A DNA stretch of 64,000 bases, taken from contig NZ_JACHCI010000004.1 of the NCBI RefSeq assembly GCF_014200675.1, positions 310,001-374,000 of the forward strand, read 5' to 3'. The stretch comes from Janthinobacterium saanense. Lineage in GTDB: Bacteria > Pseudomonadota > Gammaproteobacteria > Burkholderiales > Burkholderiaceae_D. The notes below the pieces were generated by a model, which made no database searches, was not told where the DNA came from, and saw only the letters and a program-made list of their open reading frames with translations. The first letter of the stretch is position 1; each line of letters starts with the position of its first letter. The position numbers and the translations under genes were made by a program. This document shows, piece by piece, positions 1-8,534 of this stretch.

Positions 1-393
1 CTGGAGCAGCGCACCGTTCAGCAGGGAAATGCCGGCCACGTCCAGGCTCTTGCCGCTGTTCAGGTTAATGATGCTGTAGCTGCCGTTGTCCGTCAGCTGC
101 ACGTCGAACTGCTGCGCCTTCGCGCCGTTGCAAGTGGCTTGCTGCAGCGCCGCACCGTCCGCCGTGCTATCGCCGGCAAGGGCCAGGCACAGGCCGCTGG
201 ATACGCTCTTCACCGTATAGTGGCCCGGCGTCACGGTGCTGGCCGTGACGTCGGCCCTCAAGCTGGTGCTTTGCGCTGGCGTATCGGCGCCGCCGCCGCT
301 GCCGCAGCCGCCCAACAGGGTAGCGAGTATGGCCGAACTGGCCACAGCGGCCAGGCCTGGCCTGTAACTTGATGTCTGTAGATTCATGGTCAT
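1..393 (-). CDS. Ricin-type beta-trefoil lectin lipoprotein, N-terminal part (runs off the left edge)
   Basis: The minus strand reads as an open frame from ATG 393 (or in-frame ATG 387) to the window edge, 131 codons with no stop. The start is followed by a hydrophobic stretch and a lipobox ending L-G-G-C, then a Ser/Gly/Ala-rich linker, so the product should be an outer-membrane or surface lipoprotein. Residues from about 60 on resemble a ricin B-type carbohydrate-binding trefoil: a G-L-C-L-A-L segment, a Q-Q-A-T-C-N-G segment, a Q-Q-F turn and a second S-G-K-S-L-D-V-A repeat. The rest of the protein, possibly with a catalytic domain, lies outside the window. The family assignment is fairly safe; the role (polysaccharide binding or degradation) is inferred. 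Confidence 0.75.
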   Translation of the reverse strand, partial: MTMNLQTSSYRPGLAAVASSAILATLLGGCGSGGGADTPAQSTSLRADVTASTVTPGHYTVKSVSSGLCLALAGDSTADGAALQQATCNGAKAQQFDVQLTDNGSYSIINLNSGKSLDVAGISLLNGALLQ

Positions 394-695
394 GTTTTCA
401 GATTGATTTGTGGTGGCGACGGCTACCACGCAGCTGTTCAGCGCTGCCCTGCGTCACTGTTTTCATATTGCCGTACGGAAATGTTGCGAATGGAATCATA
501 ACCAGAATTTACAGCGTCCGGCGCACAATATGCGACATAAGAAACTATTTTTTTTAAGGCAATGGCGCTGAAGGGGGGAAATGGCTTTCTTGTGCATTTT
601 TGCAAAGGACTTATGCGCTAATTCTGATTGAACAGATATTTTTACACATGCAAAATACGTTCATACCTATAAGAGAATGACATAAGGAGACCTGC
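394..695. promoter_or_regulatory. Divergent intergenic region, lectin lipoprotein / binding protein
   Basis: About 300 bases without a credible gene. It is much more AT-rich than its surroundings, especially 480-680, as expected for two divergent promoters. A weak sigma70-like pair can be read for the plus strand (TTGAAC 628-633, 17 bases, CAAAAT 651-656). A clear ribosome site, AAGGAG, sits at 684-689 just before the ATG at 696. No strong inverted repeat was seen. Confidence 0.4.
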
Positions 696-1913
696 ATGAA
701 AAAAACCATCCTGGCCATGGGCGCGCTGGCGCTGGCTGTATCTTTCAATGGCGCGCAGGCGCAGATTTCTGACGGTATCGTCAAGATCGGCGTGCTGACC
801 GATATGTCCGGGCCGTATTCGGCCATGGGCGGGCGCGGCTCGGTCGTCGCCAGCCAGATGGCGGTCGAGGATTGCCTGAAGGCCGAATGCAAGGGCATGA
901 AGATCGAGATCGTCTCGGCCGACCATTTGAACAAGGCCGATGTCGCCGCCTCCAAGGCGCGCGAATGGCTGGACCGCGACAAGGTGGACGCCATCGTCGA
1001 CCTGACCAATTCTTCGGTGGCGCTGGCCGTGCAAAAGCTGATGAAAGAGAAGGGCGGCATCGCCATGTTCAGCGGCCCGGCCACGGGACGGCTGACCAAT
1101 GAAGACTGCTCGCCGAACGGCTTCCACTGGATGTTCGACACCTATTCGCAGGCGGCCGGCACGGCGGCGGCATTGACCAGACTGGGACAGAAATCGTGGT
1201 ACTTCGTCACCGTCGATTATGCCTTCGGCCATTCGCTGGAAAAAGACGCCAGCGACGTCGTCAAGCGCAATGGCGGCACGGTGCTGGGCGCCGTGCGCCA
1301 TCCGCTCAACGCCTCCGACTTTTCATCATTCCTGGTACAGGCGCAAGCGTCCAAGGCGCAGGTAATCGGCCTGGCCAATGGCGGCGCCGACACGGTATCG
1401 GCCATCAAGCAGGCGCGCGAATTCCGTATCGGCAGCGGCAAGGACCAGCGCCTGGCCGCCTTGCTGGTATTCCTGTCCGACGTGCACGCGCTGGGACTGG
1501 AAACGGCCCAGGGCCTGGTGTATGCCGATGGCTTTTACTGGGATTATGACGACCGCAGCCGCGCGTTTGCCAAGCGCTTCGAGGCGCTGAACAAGGGCGC
1601 CAAGCCGACCATGGTGCAGGCTGGCGTGTATTCCAGCGTTTACCACTACCTGAAATCGGTGGCGGCTGCGAAGAGCGACGACTCGAAAATCGTCGCCGAA
1701 AAAATGCGCCAGCTGCCTATCCAGGACGCCGTCATGCACAACGCCTCGATACGCCCCGACGGCCGGGTGATCCACGATATGTATCTGGTGCAGGTCAAAA
1801 CCCCGGCCGAATCGAAAGGCCCGTGGGACTACCTGAAAGTGCTGTCCACCATCCCGGCCGAGCAGGCATTCAAGCCCATGGATGCGGCGGCCTGCAATCT
1901 GGTGAAAAAATAA
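696..1913 (+). CDS. ABC transporter substrate-binding protein, branched-chain amino acid type
   Basis: A 405-residue periplasmic binding protein of the Peripla_BP_6 (LivJ-like) family. It has a Sec signal peptide of about 22 residues ending A-Q-A, then the typical opening I-V-K-I-G-V-L-T-D-M-S-G-P-Y, and an N-terminal lobe with the T-N-S-S-V-A ligand-loop region. Start ATG 696 has an ideal AAGGAG site. No permease or ATPase gene is adjacent, so it is an orphan binding protein that must share a transporter encoded elsewhere or act as a sensor. Its only operon partner is the dehydrogenase gene ten bases downstream, which suggests a ligand that is degraded through methylmalonate semialdehyde or a similar aldehyde. 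The ligand itself cannot be read from the sequence. Confidence 0.85.
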   Translation: MKKTILAMGALALAVSFNGAQAQISDGIVKIGVLTDMSGPYSAMGGRGSVVASQMAVEDCLKAECKGMKIEIVSADHLNKADVAASKAREWLDRDKVDAIVDLTNSSVALAVQKLMKEKGGIAMFSGPATGRLTNEDCSPNGFHWMFDTYSQAAGTAAALTRLGQKSWYFVTVDYAFGHSLEKDASDVVKRNGGTVLGAVRHPLNASDFSSFLVQAQASKAQVIGLANGGADTVSAIKQAREFRIGSGKDQRLAALLVFLSDVHALGLETAQGLVYADGFYWDYDDRSRAFAKRFEALNKGAKPTMVQAGVYSSVYHYLKSVAAAKSDDSKIVAEKMRQLPIQDAVMHNASIRPDGRVIHDMYLVQVKTPAESKGPWDYLKVLSTIPAEQAFKPMDAAACNLVKK

Positions 1914-1923
1914 GGAGCAGACC

Positions 1924-3426
1924 ATGAAACCAGTCCCCGCCATCCCCCTGCATATCGGCGGCAAGCCGCATGCATCCTCCAGCACCGACTGGCGCGAGGT
2001 GATCAATCCGGCCACGCAGGAGATCGTCGCCAGGGTGCCGTTTTCCACGCGCGAGGAAGTCGAACTGGCCGTCGCCACCGCCAAAGAAGCGTTCAAGACC
2101 TGGCGCAATACGCCGCTGGCGGCGCGCATGCGCATCATGCTCAAGTACCAGCAACTGATGCGCGACAATATCGGCGCGCTGGCCGAACTGATCACGCGTG
2201 AACATGGCAAGACCTTGCCCGACGCGGAAGGGGAAGTGATGCGGGGCCTGGAAGTGGTGGAACACGCGTGCTCGATCGCCACCCTGCAGCTGGGCGAGAT
2301 TGCGGAAAACGCAGCCACTGGCGTCGATGTCTACAATATCTACCAGCCGCTGGGCGTGGGCGCCGGCATCACGGCGTTTAATTTTCCCGTCATGCTGCCG
2401 TGTTTCATGTTCCCGATCGCGATTGCTTGCGGTAATACCTTCGTGCTGAAACCGTCCGAGCAAGACCCATCGTCGTCGATGTACCTGGTCGAACTGCTAT
2501 ACCAGGCGGGCTTGCCGGCCGGTGTGCTCAATGTGGTGCATGGCGGCGCCGATGTCGTCAACCTGCTGTGCGACCATCCCGACATCAAGGCTGTCTCCTT
2601 CATTGGTTCGACCCATGTGGGCACGCATGTGTACCGCCGCGCCAGTGAAGCCGGCAAGCGCGCGCAAGCCATGATGGGCGCAAAAAACCATTGCGTGGTG
2701 CTGGCCGATGCGAACAAGGAACAAGCCATCAATAACCTGATCGGCGCCGCGTTTGGCGCGGCCGGTCAGCGCTGCATGGCCAATTCCGTGGTGGTGCTGG
2801 TGGGTGCTGCGCGTGCCTGGCTGCCGGAAATCGTCGCCCGTTCCAAAAAACTGAAGGTGGGGCCGGGCAGCGACCGCGATGCGGACCTGGGGCCGATGGT
2901 CTCGAAAGCCGCCTTGCAGCGCGCAGAAAAGCTGATACAGGCTGGTGTCGACGAAGGCGCGCAATTGCTGCTCGATGGCCGTGGCCACCAGGTGGCTGGC
3001 TACGAAGGCGGCAACTTCATGGGGCCGACGATCTTTTCCGGCGTCGAGGCCACGCATTCGATCTACACACAAGAGATCTTCGGCCCCGCCATGTGCGTGG
3101 TGGAAGCCGACACGCTCGATGAAGCGATTGCCTTCATCAACGCCAACCCGAACGGCAATGGCACCTCGATTTTTACTTCGTCGGGCTGGGCAGGGCGCAA
3201 ATTCCAGAACGAGATCGATGTGGGCCAGGTCGGCATCAACGTGGCCATCCCCGTGCCCGTCGCCTATTTCAGTTTTACGGGTTCGCGCGCTTCAAAACTG
3301 GGCGACCTGGGCCCGAACGGCAAGCAGGCGCTGTACTTCTGGACGCAGACCAAGACCGTTACGGCCCGCTGGTTCGCGCCGGACGATGGCGGCAGCGGCG
3401 TGAACACGACTATCGCCATGAAGTAG
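1924..3426 (+). CDS. mmsA: CoA-acylating methylmalonate-semialdehyde dehydrogenase (copy 1)
   Basis: A 500-residue aldehyde dehydrogenase of the MMSDH subfamily, which oxidises methylmalonate or malonate semialdehyde to propionyl- or acetyl-CoA with NAD+ and CoA. The cofactor-site motif F-N-F-P-V-M lies near residue 153, F-V-L-K-P-S-E near 173, and the catalytic Cys in G-Q-R-C-M-A is residue 284, where the family expects it. Length is normal. It lies ten bases after the binding-protein gene, so the two are probably co-transcribed. A second paralog ends the inositol operon (42874-44373), so this copy probably serves another route such as valine, thymine or beta-alanine breakdown. The family call is firm; the pathway is inferred. 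Confidence 0.9.
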   Translation: MKPVPAIPLHIGGKPHASSSTDWREVINPATQEIVARVPFSTREEVELAVATAKEAFKTWRNTPLAARMRIMLKYQQLMRDNIGALAELITREHGKTLPDAEGEVMRGLEVVEHACSIATLQLGEIAENAATGVDVYNIYQPLGVGAGITAFNFPVMLPCFMFPIAIACGNTFVLKPSEQDPSSSMYLVELLYQAGLPAGVLNVVHGGADVVNLLCDHPDIKAVSFIGSTHVGTHVYRRASEAGKRAQAMMGAKNHCVVLADANKEQAINNLIGAAFGAAGQRCMANSVVVLVGAARAWLPEIVARSKKLKVGPGSDRDADLGPMVSKAALQRAEKLIQAGVDEGAQLLLDGRGHQVAGYEGGNFMGPTIFSGVEATHSIYTQEIFGPAMCVVEADTLDEAIAFINANPNGNGTSIFTSSGWAGRKFQNEIDVGQVGINVAIPVPVAYFSFTGSRASKLGDLGPNGKQALYFWTQTKTVTARWFAPDDGGSGVNTTIAMK

Positions 3427-3513
3427 ACGAGGGCGAGGATGATTACCACGCTGGTCTGCAGTGGCATTCGCCAGCGCACACGCCATGAAATTTTCATTAA
3501 AACATGTCTTATT

Positions 3514-3542
3514 TTGCATTGTAAAATTCACCATGTTAGTAT
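3514..3542 (+). promoter_or_regulatory. Candidate sigma70 promoter for the Sel1-repeat gene
   Basis: TTGCAT at 3514-3519 and TAGTAT at 3537-3542 are 17 bases apart in an AT-rich stretch ending about 25 bases before the ATG at 3569. This is sequence resemblance only. Confidence 0.3.
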
Positions 3543-3568
3543 TTGTGCATATTTTTATGGGATGAATA

Positions 3569-4972
3569 ATGCGAACTCTGGATGTGTGTGCGATGGTGTT
3601 TTTCTTTGCAGCTAGCTGCGCGAGTGGCAGCAGCCACGCCAATTTTTCCGAAGATCAGGGAGGGGCTGATGGTGTCGTTTGTGATAAACCGTTTTATCCG
3701 GAAAGATTAACTCCTGCGCAGAGCAGTGGCAAGGTGGTGATGTTGATACACCTGAATCAACAAGGCCTGGTCCAGGATATTGCCATCGTCAATTCGGCCA
3801 ACCATGCGGTAGTGGAAGACGCAACACTCGCCTGGAGGAAGACTTGCAAGTTTCCAGCAGCTCAGCTCGTTGCAGGTGAGGGATGGAGGATGATCAGTCA
3901 GGTCTGGCTTGATGAGCGCTATATGTTTGCTGAACGTTATGTCAGCGCCTATTGGAATTTCAAACGACAGGCGGCCAAGGGCAATGCCGGAGCCATGTTC
4001 CGCGTGGCGGAAATGACGGAGAGAGGCCAGGGTACGGGGAAGAACTCGGATGTCGATGTTGCGAAGGCCTTGTATTTCAAGGCTGCAGAAGCAGGCGATG
4101 CGCGTGCACAGGCCTGGCTTGCTTATCACTATCTGTTTGGTATCACTCTGCCGCTGGATAAGGTAGAGGGTCTGCGCTGGCTGCGGCTGGCGGCCGACAA
4201 GGGTAATCCTGGCGCGCGCAATCAATTGGCCCGCTGGTATGAGCGCTCGGATAATCCCGAGCGCGACCTGATCCAGGCGCGTAGCCTGTATCGCCAGGCG
4301 CAGGAAGGCAAGGACCCCGATGCCCGGATAGCCTTGGCCCGTATGCTGTTGGACTTGCCCAAGGCGCAGCGTGACCCTGAGCAGGCGGCGGCGTTGTACA
4401 AGGTAGCGGCGGATGATGGCGACCCACGCGCCATGTCGGCTTTGTCAGCCTTGTATACTGGTGGCGTGGGCGTGGTTGCTAATCTGGAGTTATCGGAAAA
4501 GTGGTTGGAGGAAGCCTTCAAGGCCAGGGACCCGCGTGCGGCCATGATGCGTGGTGATCAGCGCATGTCATCCGCCAGCGCCGCGACAGAAATTGGCGAT
4601 GCGTGCAGCTTGTATCGCCGGGCGGCTGAACGCGGGTATGCGCCAGCGCAGGCCAGGCTGGCGCACTGCTTCATGGTGGGCAAGGGCTGGGTGCAGGATA
4701 TACAGCGCGCGCGCCTGTGGTACGAACTGGCGGCGTCGGAAAACGACGCTACAGCGATGGCTGCCCTGGCAGGCATGGCTGAACATGGCGTAGGGCAAAC
4801 CGTCGATGCTGCGGCCGCGCTGAACTGGTATCGCCTGGCCGCGCAACAGTATGAACTGTCAGCATTGGAGCGCATGCGGACCATCTATATGGATGGCGGC
4901 CTGGGACAGGCGCCCGATGCACAGCAGGCAGCGCTGTGGCTGGCGCGCCTGGAGGAAGCGCGCAGCCTGTAA
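3569..4972 (+). CDS. Exported protein with TonB C-terminal-like domain followed by Sel1 repeats
   Basis: A 467-residue protein. The first about 25 residues form a Sec-type signal peptide. Residues about 35-105 resemble a TonB C-terminal (energy-transducer) domain: a Cys-Asp-K-P start, Y-P, a V-M-L-I-H-L-N strand and a long I-V-N-S-A-N-H-A-V-V-E-D-A helix. From about residue 130 to the end run roughly eight Sel1-like (TPR-related) repeats with recurring A-x-x-W-L/Y-x-x-A-A and G-(D/N)-x-x-A-x motifs, a scaffold for periplasmic protein contacts. The first 200 bases are less GC-rich than neighbouring genes. No operon partner is obvious and the cellular role is unknown; the domain calls come from motif reading. 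Confidence 0.75.
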   Translation: MRTLDVCAMVFFFAASCASGSSHANFSEDQGGADGVVCDKPFYPERLTPAQSSGKVVMLIHLNQQGLVQDIAIVNSANHAVVEDATLAWRKTCKFPAAQLVAGEGWRMISQVWLDERYMFAERYVSAYWNFKRQAAKGNAGAMFRVAEMTERGQGTGKNSDVDVAKALYFKAAEAGDARAQAWLAYHYLFGITLPLDKVEGLRWLRLAADKGNPGARNQLARWYERSDNPERDLIQARSLYRQAQEGKDPDARIALARMLLDLPKAQRDPEQAAALYKVAADDGDPRAMSALSALYTGGVGVVANLELSEKWLEEAFKARDPRAAMMRGDQRMSSASAATEIGDACSLYRRAAERGYAPAQARLAHCFMVGKGWVQDIQRARLWYELAASENDATAMAALAGMAEHGVGQTVDAAAALNWYRLAAQQYELSALERMRTIYMDGGLGQAPDAQQAALWLARLEEARSL

Positions 4973-4989
4973 TAGCTAACGTCGCGTGA

Positions 4990-5379
4990 TCAAGGCTGCT
5001 TGGCTTGCAGTGCGGCCAAGTCGGACTGGGCTTTTTGCAGCCGGCCTTGCAGCTTGGCGATTTTCTTCGGTTCCTTGTTGGCTTCCTGGGCCAGGCGCAG
5101 CGAACGCTCCGTCTGGCTTACTTTGGCCTGCGCCTGGATCAGCTTTTGCTTGCGTCGCTCGCTCAGCGCATCGTCGCGGCAGTGGGCGTTGACTTCATCG
5201 AGCGCACGCTGCAAGCCCGTGACCTTGTCGGCATAGCCTTTTTCCCTGGCCAGCCGCAGTTCGGTGCTGATGCTGTCGCGCTTGGCGGCGCAGCCCGCGA
5301 GCGGTGCGTCGGCGTAAGCGCTGCTGCTGGCGCCGACGGCGAGCAACAGGATCAGGGCAGTTTTCGATAAGTGCTTCAT
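4990..5379 (-). CDS. DUF1090 family periplasmic protein (YqjC-like)
   Basis: A 129-residue protein with a clear signal peptide (cleavage probably after A-Y-A near residue 23). The mature part is typical of DUF1090: C-A-A-K near the start, a Y-A-x-K-V-x-G-L-Q-R-A-L motif, a second Cys in N-A-H-C, then a long Lys/Arg/Gln-rich coiled-coil helix. Two conserved cysteines may form a disulfide. E. coli YqjC has the same architecture and no settled function. It converges with the Sel1 gene, leaving only 17 bases between stop codons. Confidence 0.8.
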   Translation of the reverse strand: MKHLSKTALILLLAVGASSSAYADAPLAGCAAKRDSISTELRLAREKGYADKVTGLQRALDEVNAHCRDDALSERRKQKLIQAQAKVSQTERSLRLAQEANKEPKKIAKLQGRLQKAQSDLAALQAKQP

Positions 5380-5526
5380 GGTAGTCCCGGGGCTATGTAG
5401 AAAAGTGCAATGTAAGCTGCGCCCCTTGGGCTGTCAAATGCCTGCTGTGCAGTGTGCCCGTGCGCTGCTGGCCCAGACTCCTGCGCCTTTATTTGGCGAG
5501 ACGGCCTTTATGCGGCATGCTATGAT

Positions 5527-5546
5527 ATTTGTTATCGATAACAAAT
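5527..5546. promoter_or_regulatory. Perfect 20-bp palindrome, LacI-family-type operator
   Basis: ATTTGTTATCGATAACAAAT is a perfect palindrome centred on a CG step at 5536/5537, twenty bases before the epimerase ATG at 5566. The core TGTTA-TCGA-TAACA has the central CG and flanking TAAC half-sites usual for LacI/GntR-type operators. It most likely represses the epimerase-fructokinase operon in the absence of its sugar. A LacI-family regulator is encoded at 12877-13926, but nothing in the sequence links the two. Confidence 0.7.
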
Positions 5547-5565
5547 TAATGAGACAGTCGCCACC

Positions 5566-6780
5566 ATGACCCCAGATTTTCGCTCCAAGCGCATGCTCGT
5601 CGAGCATATCGCCCACACCATGCGTTTTTATCACCCGCGCGCCATCGACCCGACCGGTGGCTTCTATCATTTCTTCCTCGACGACGGCAGCATCTACGAT
5701 AGCCAGACGCGCCACCTGGTCAGCAGCACGCGCTTTATCTTCAATTACGCCATGGCCTATCGCCAGTTTGGCGACGACGATTACCAGGCCGCGCTGCGCC
5801 ATGGCGTGGCCTTTTTGCGCGAGGTGCACCGCGATCCCGCCACGGGCGGCTATGCCTGGCAACTGAACTGGAAAGATGGCGTCAAGACGGTGGAAGATGG
5901 CGCCAACCACTGCTACGGCCTGGCCTTCGTGCTGCTGGCCTATGCGCATGCGCTTGCCGCCGGCATGCAGGAAGCACGCGCCTACCTGGACGAAACCTTT
6001 GAATTGATGGAGCAGCGTTTCTGGCTGCCTGAACACGGCCTGTATGCAGACGTGGCCAGCGCCGACTGGGCCACCCTCGATGGCTATCGTGGCCAGAACG
6101 CCAATATGCATGCCTGCGAAGCGATGCTGGCCGCGTTTGAAGCGACCGGCGAGGCGCGCTATCTGCATCGCGCCGAAACGCTGGCGCACAATGTCACCGT
6201 ACGCCAGGCGGCGCTGGCCGATGGCATGATCTGGGAACACTACCGCCCTGACTGGTCCATCGACTGGGACTACAACTTGCATGACAAGAGCAATATCTTC
6301 CGCCCCTGGGGCTACCAGCCCGGCCATTTTACCGAATGGGCCAAGCTGCTGCTGATCATGGAGCGCCACGCCAAATTCATGGCCGGCCCGTCCGACTGGC
6401 TGCTGCCGCGCGCGCGCGCGTTGTTCGATACGGCGCTGACCAAGGCCTGGGATGGCCAGCATGGCGGCATCCATTACGGCTTCGGTCCGCAAGATGAAAT
6501 CTGCGATGGCGACAAATACTTCTGGGTGCAGGCCGAGAGTTTTGCCGCCGCCGCCGTGCTGGCCGTGCGCACCGGTGAAGAAGGCTACTGGAAAAGCTAC
6601 GACAAGATCTGGGACTACAGCTGGCAGCATTTTGTCGACCATGACCACGGCGCCTGGTACCGCATCCTGACGCCCGATAATCAAAAAATCAGCGCCGAAA
6701 AAAGCCCGGCCGGCAAGGTCGATTACCACACTATGGGCGCTTGCTATGAAGTGCTGAACGTGATCGGCGGTGCAGCATGA
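5566..6780 (+). CDS. AGE-family sugar epimerase/isomerase, probably mannose isomerase
   Basis: A 404-residue (alpha/alpha)6-barrel protein of the N-acylglucosamine 2-epimerase family. Conserved histidines are visible at residues 115 (N-H-C-Y-G), 182 (N-M-H-A-C-E), 254 (G-Y-Q-P-G-H-F-T-E-W, the family signature) and 388 (D-Y-H-T-M-G), consistent with the acid-base residues of this fold. The next gene is a PfkB-type fructokinase whose start overlaps this stop, so an aldose-ketose isomerase making fructose from mannose is the best reading. Cellobiose 2-epimerase or N-acylglucosamine epimerase activity cannot be excluded. There is no signal peptide, so it is cytoplasmic. The operator palindrome lies directly upstream. 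Confidence 0.85.
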   Translation: MTPDFRSKRMLVEHIAHTMRFYHPRAIDPTGGFYHFFLDDGSIYDSQTRHLVSSTRFIFNYAMAYRQFGDDDYQAALRHGVAFLREVHRDPATGGYAWQLNWKDGVKTVEDGANHCYGLAFVLLAYAHALAAGMQEARAYLDETFELMEQRFWLPEHGLYADVASADWATLDGYRGQNANMHACEAMLAAFEATGEARYLHRAETLAHNVTVRQAALADGMIWEHYRPDWSIDWDYNLHDKSNIFRPWGYQPGHFTEWAKLLLIMERHAKFMAGPSDWLLPRARALFDTALTKAWDGQHGGIHYGFGPQDEICDGDKYFWVQAESFAAAAVLAVRTGEEGYWKSYDKIWDYSWQHFVDHDHGAWYRILTPDNQKISAEKSPAGKVDYHTMGACYEVLNVIGGAA

Positions 6781-7697
6781 GCGCCCAGTTTCCCCGTTTT
6801 GTTTCGGCTGGCGAGGCCCTGACCGACATGCTGCGCACGGGCCCAGACCAGTGGAGCAGCCAGGTCGGCGGCTCGACCTGGAACGTGGCGCGCGTGATGG
6901 CGCGCCTGGGCGTGCCCAGCGCGTTCGCGGGTGCCGTCAGCCGCGACGTGTTTGGCGATGCGCTGGCGCAAGCGACCGAAGTCGCTGGCCTGGACATGCG
7001 CTTTTTGCAGCGTTATGCCAAATCACCGTTGCTGGCCATCGTGCATGAACTGCACCCGCCCACCTATTACTTTATCGGCGACGACAGCGCCGACCTGCAT
7101 TTCGATGCGGCGCAGCTGCCGCCGACCTGGCAGCAGCAGGTCCAGTGGGTGCATTTCGGCGGCATCAGCCTGGCGCGCGAACCGCTGGGCAGCAAGCTGG
7201 TGGCGCTGGCGGCCGAATTGAAGGCGGCCGGCGTGAAGATCAGCTATGACCCGAATTTCCGCGTGATGATGGATGAACGCTACGACGCCACCTTGCGCCG
7301 CATGACCGAACTGGCCGATGTCGTCAAAGTGTCCGATGAAGACCTGGAAGGCTTGTTCCGCCACGCCGATATCGACGCCGCGTTTGCCACCCTGCGCAGC
7401 TGGAATCCGCACGCCACCTATCTGTACACGCGCGGCGCGCAAGGCGCAGCCCTGTACCAGGGCGACGCATCATGGCGGGCCGCGCCCCCGGTGATCGAGG
7501 TGGTCGATTCGGTGGGGGCGGGCGACGCCAGCATAGGCGGCTTGCTGTACAGCCTGATGTACCGCCCCGATGTCGATGGCGGCCAGCATCTGCGCTTTGC
7601 CGTCGCGGCTGGCGCAGGCGCCTGCCTGGCCGCCGGCGGTTCGCCGCCATCGGTGGAGCTGGTAGAAAAGCTGGTAGCCCGCACCGTGCTGGCTTGA
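6777..7697 (+). CDS. PfkB-family carbohydrate kinase, probable fructokinase
   Basis: A 306-residue ribokinase/PfkB-family kinase. The N-terminal half has the G-G-S-T-W-N-V-A-R substrate motif near residue 32, and the C-terminal signature D-S-V-G-A-G-D-A-S-I-G-G contains the catalytic Asp at about residue 250 and the anion hole. The ATG overlaps the epimerase stop in an ATGA arrangement, indicating translational coupling. Together the pair would convert mannose to fructose and then fructose 6-phosphate, bypassing mannose 6-phosphate isomerase. Sugar specificity is inferred from the neighbour only. Confidence 0.85.
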   Translation: MSAQFPRFVSAGEALTDMLRTGPDQWSSQVGGSTWNVARVMARLGVPSAFAGAVSRDVFGDALAQATEVAGLDMRFLQRYAKSPLLAIVHELHPPTYYFIGDDSADLHFDAAQLPPTWQQQVQWVHFGGISLAREPLGSKLVALAAELKAAGVKISYDPNFRVMMDERYDATLRRMTELADVVKVSDEDLEGLFRHADIDAAFATLRSWNPHATYLYTRGAQGAALYQGDASWRAAPPVIEVVDSVGAGDASIGGLLYSLMYRPDVDGGQHLRFAVAAGAGACLAAGGSPPSVELVEKLVARTVLA

Positions 7698-7720
7698 TTG
7701 TTTATAAGAAATTATTCCAG

Positions 7721-7742
7721 TCCGCCGCCATCATGGGGCGGA
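7721..7742 (+). terminator. Weak stem-loop after the fructokinase gene
   Basis: TCCGCC 7721-7726 pairs with GGCGGA 7737-7742 across a ten-base loop, followed by a broken T-rich stretch (TTGGTTT). It is a possible but weak intrinsic terminator. Confidence 0.35.
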
Positions 7743-7894
7743 TTGGTTTCCCTGCAATAAGAACCTGAGCAGGCTCAGTTTGCCTACCTTGTCATAAGTG
7801 AATGTCCTACATGGCCTTGTCGTCGTCGTGTCTACAATGTGAGTTCCGATACCCGCCAGCGGTATCGTCCCTTCACACCACATGGAGACACGAA

Positions 7895-8407
7895 ATGGCC
7901 ACCCAATCACATCAGGCAGCTCCCGTTTCCCGAAAAATCACCGGCATGCCCGAGATGGATGCAATCGAGCTGCTCACGCAAGACCATCAAAACGTCAAGG
8001 AGCTGTTCGAACAGTACGAGGCGCTGAGCGACCGGTCGCTCGCCAGCAAGCGCAAGCTGGCCCTGAAAATCTGCCTGGAATTGAGCAAGCACGCAACGGC
8101 GGAAGAAGAGATTTTTTACCCTGCCGTGCGCGAGGCGAACAAAAATAATCAAGATCTGATCGATGAAGCCGTCGTCGAACACGCGTCCGCCAAGGAGTTG
8201 ATCGCACAAATCGTCGCTATGCAGCCTGGCGAGGACTTGTATGACGCCAAGGTCAAGGTGCTCTCCGAACAGATTGAGCATCACGTGCAGGAAGAAGAGC
8301 AAGACATGTTCCCCAAAGCGCGGGCCGCACAACTCGATTTGCCTGCCCTGGGGCAGCAGATCGCGGCGCGCAAAGCAGAAATCACCTTGCCGGAGATGCA
8401 GGCCTGA
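7895..8407 (+). CDS. Hemerythrin HHE domain protein
   Basis: A 170-residue, all-helical cytoplasmic protein with His/Glu pairs of a di-iron hemerythrin-like bundle: L-T-Q-D-H-Q in helix 1, K-H-A-T-A-E-E-E in helix 2, V-V-E-H in helix 3 and I-E-H-H-V-Q-E-E-E near residue 130. Such proteins bind O2, NO or iron, or take part in stress responses; which applies here cannot be told. The start at 7895 is preferred because GGAGA stands five bases ahead; an upstream frame extension to 7802 has no ribosome site. It appears monocistronic. Confidence 0.85.
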   Translation: MATQSHQAAPVSRKITGMPEMDAIELLTQDHQNVKELFEQYEALSDRSLASKRKLALKICLELSKHATAEEEIFYPAVREANKNNQDLIDEAVVEHASAKELIAQIVAMQPGEDLYDAKVKVLSEQIEHHVQEEEQDMFPKARAAQLDLPALGQQIAARKAEITLPEMQA

Positions 8408-8534
8408 GTCTTGTACGCAATGGTCTTATGTGGATCAGCGCACGGAGTTCGGCGCTGGCCGCGGCTACACTGGGTAGCTTGCCAGCCATGCCTTGTCGTC
8501 GGCAACGCATGGCGGCGCCACCCGGGAGTACCAG

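Noticed and set aside
7802..7894. N-terminal extension of the hemerythrin frame
   Set aside because: No ribosome site and no domain match; the start at 7895 has GGAGA at good distance.
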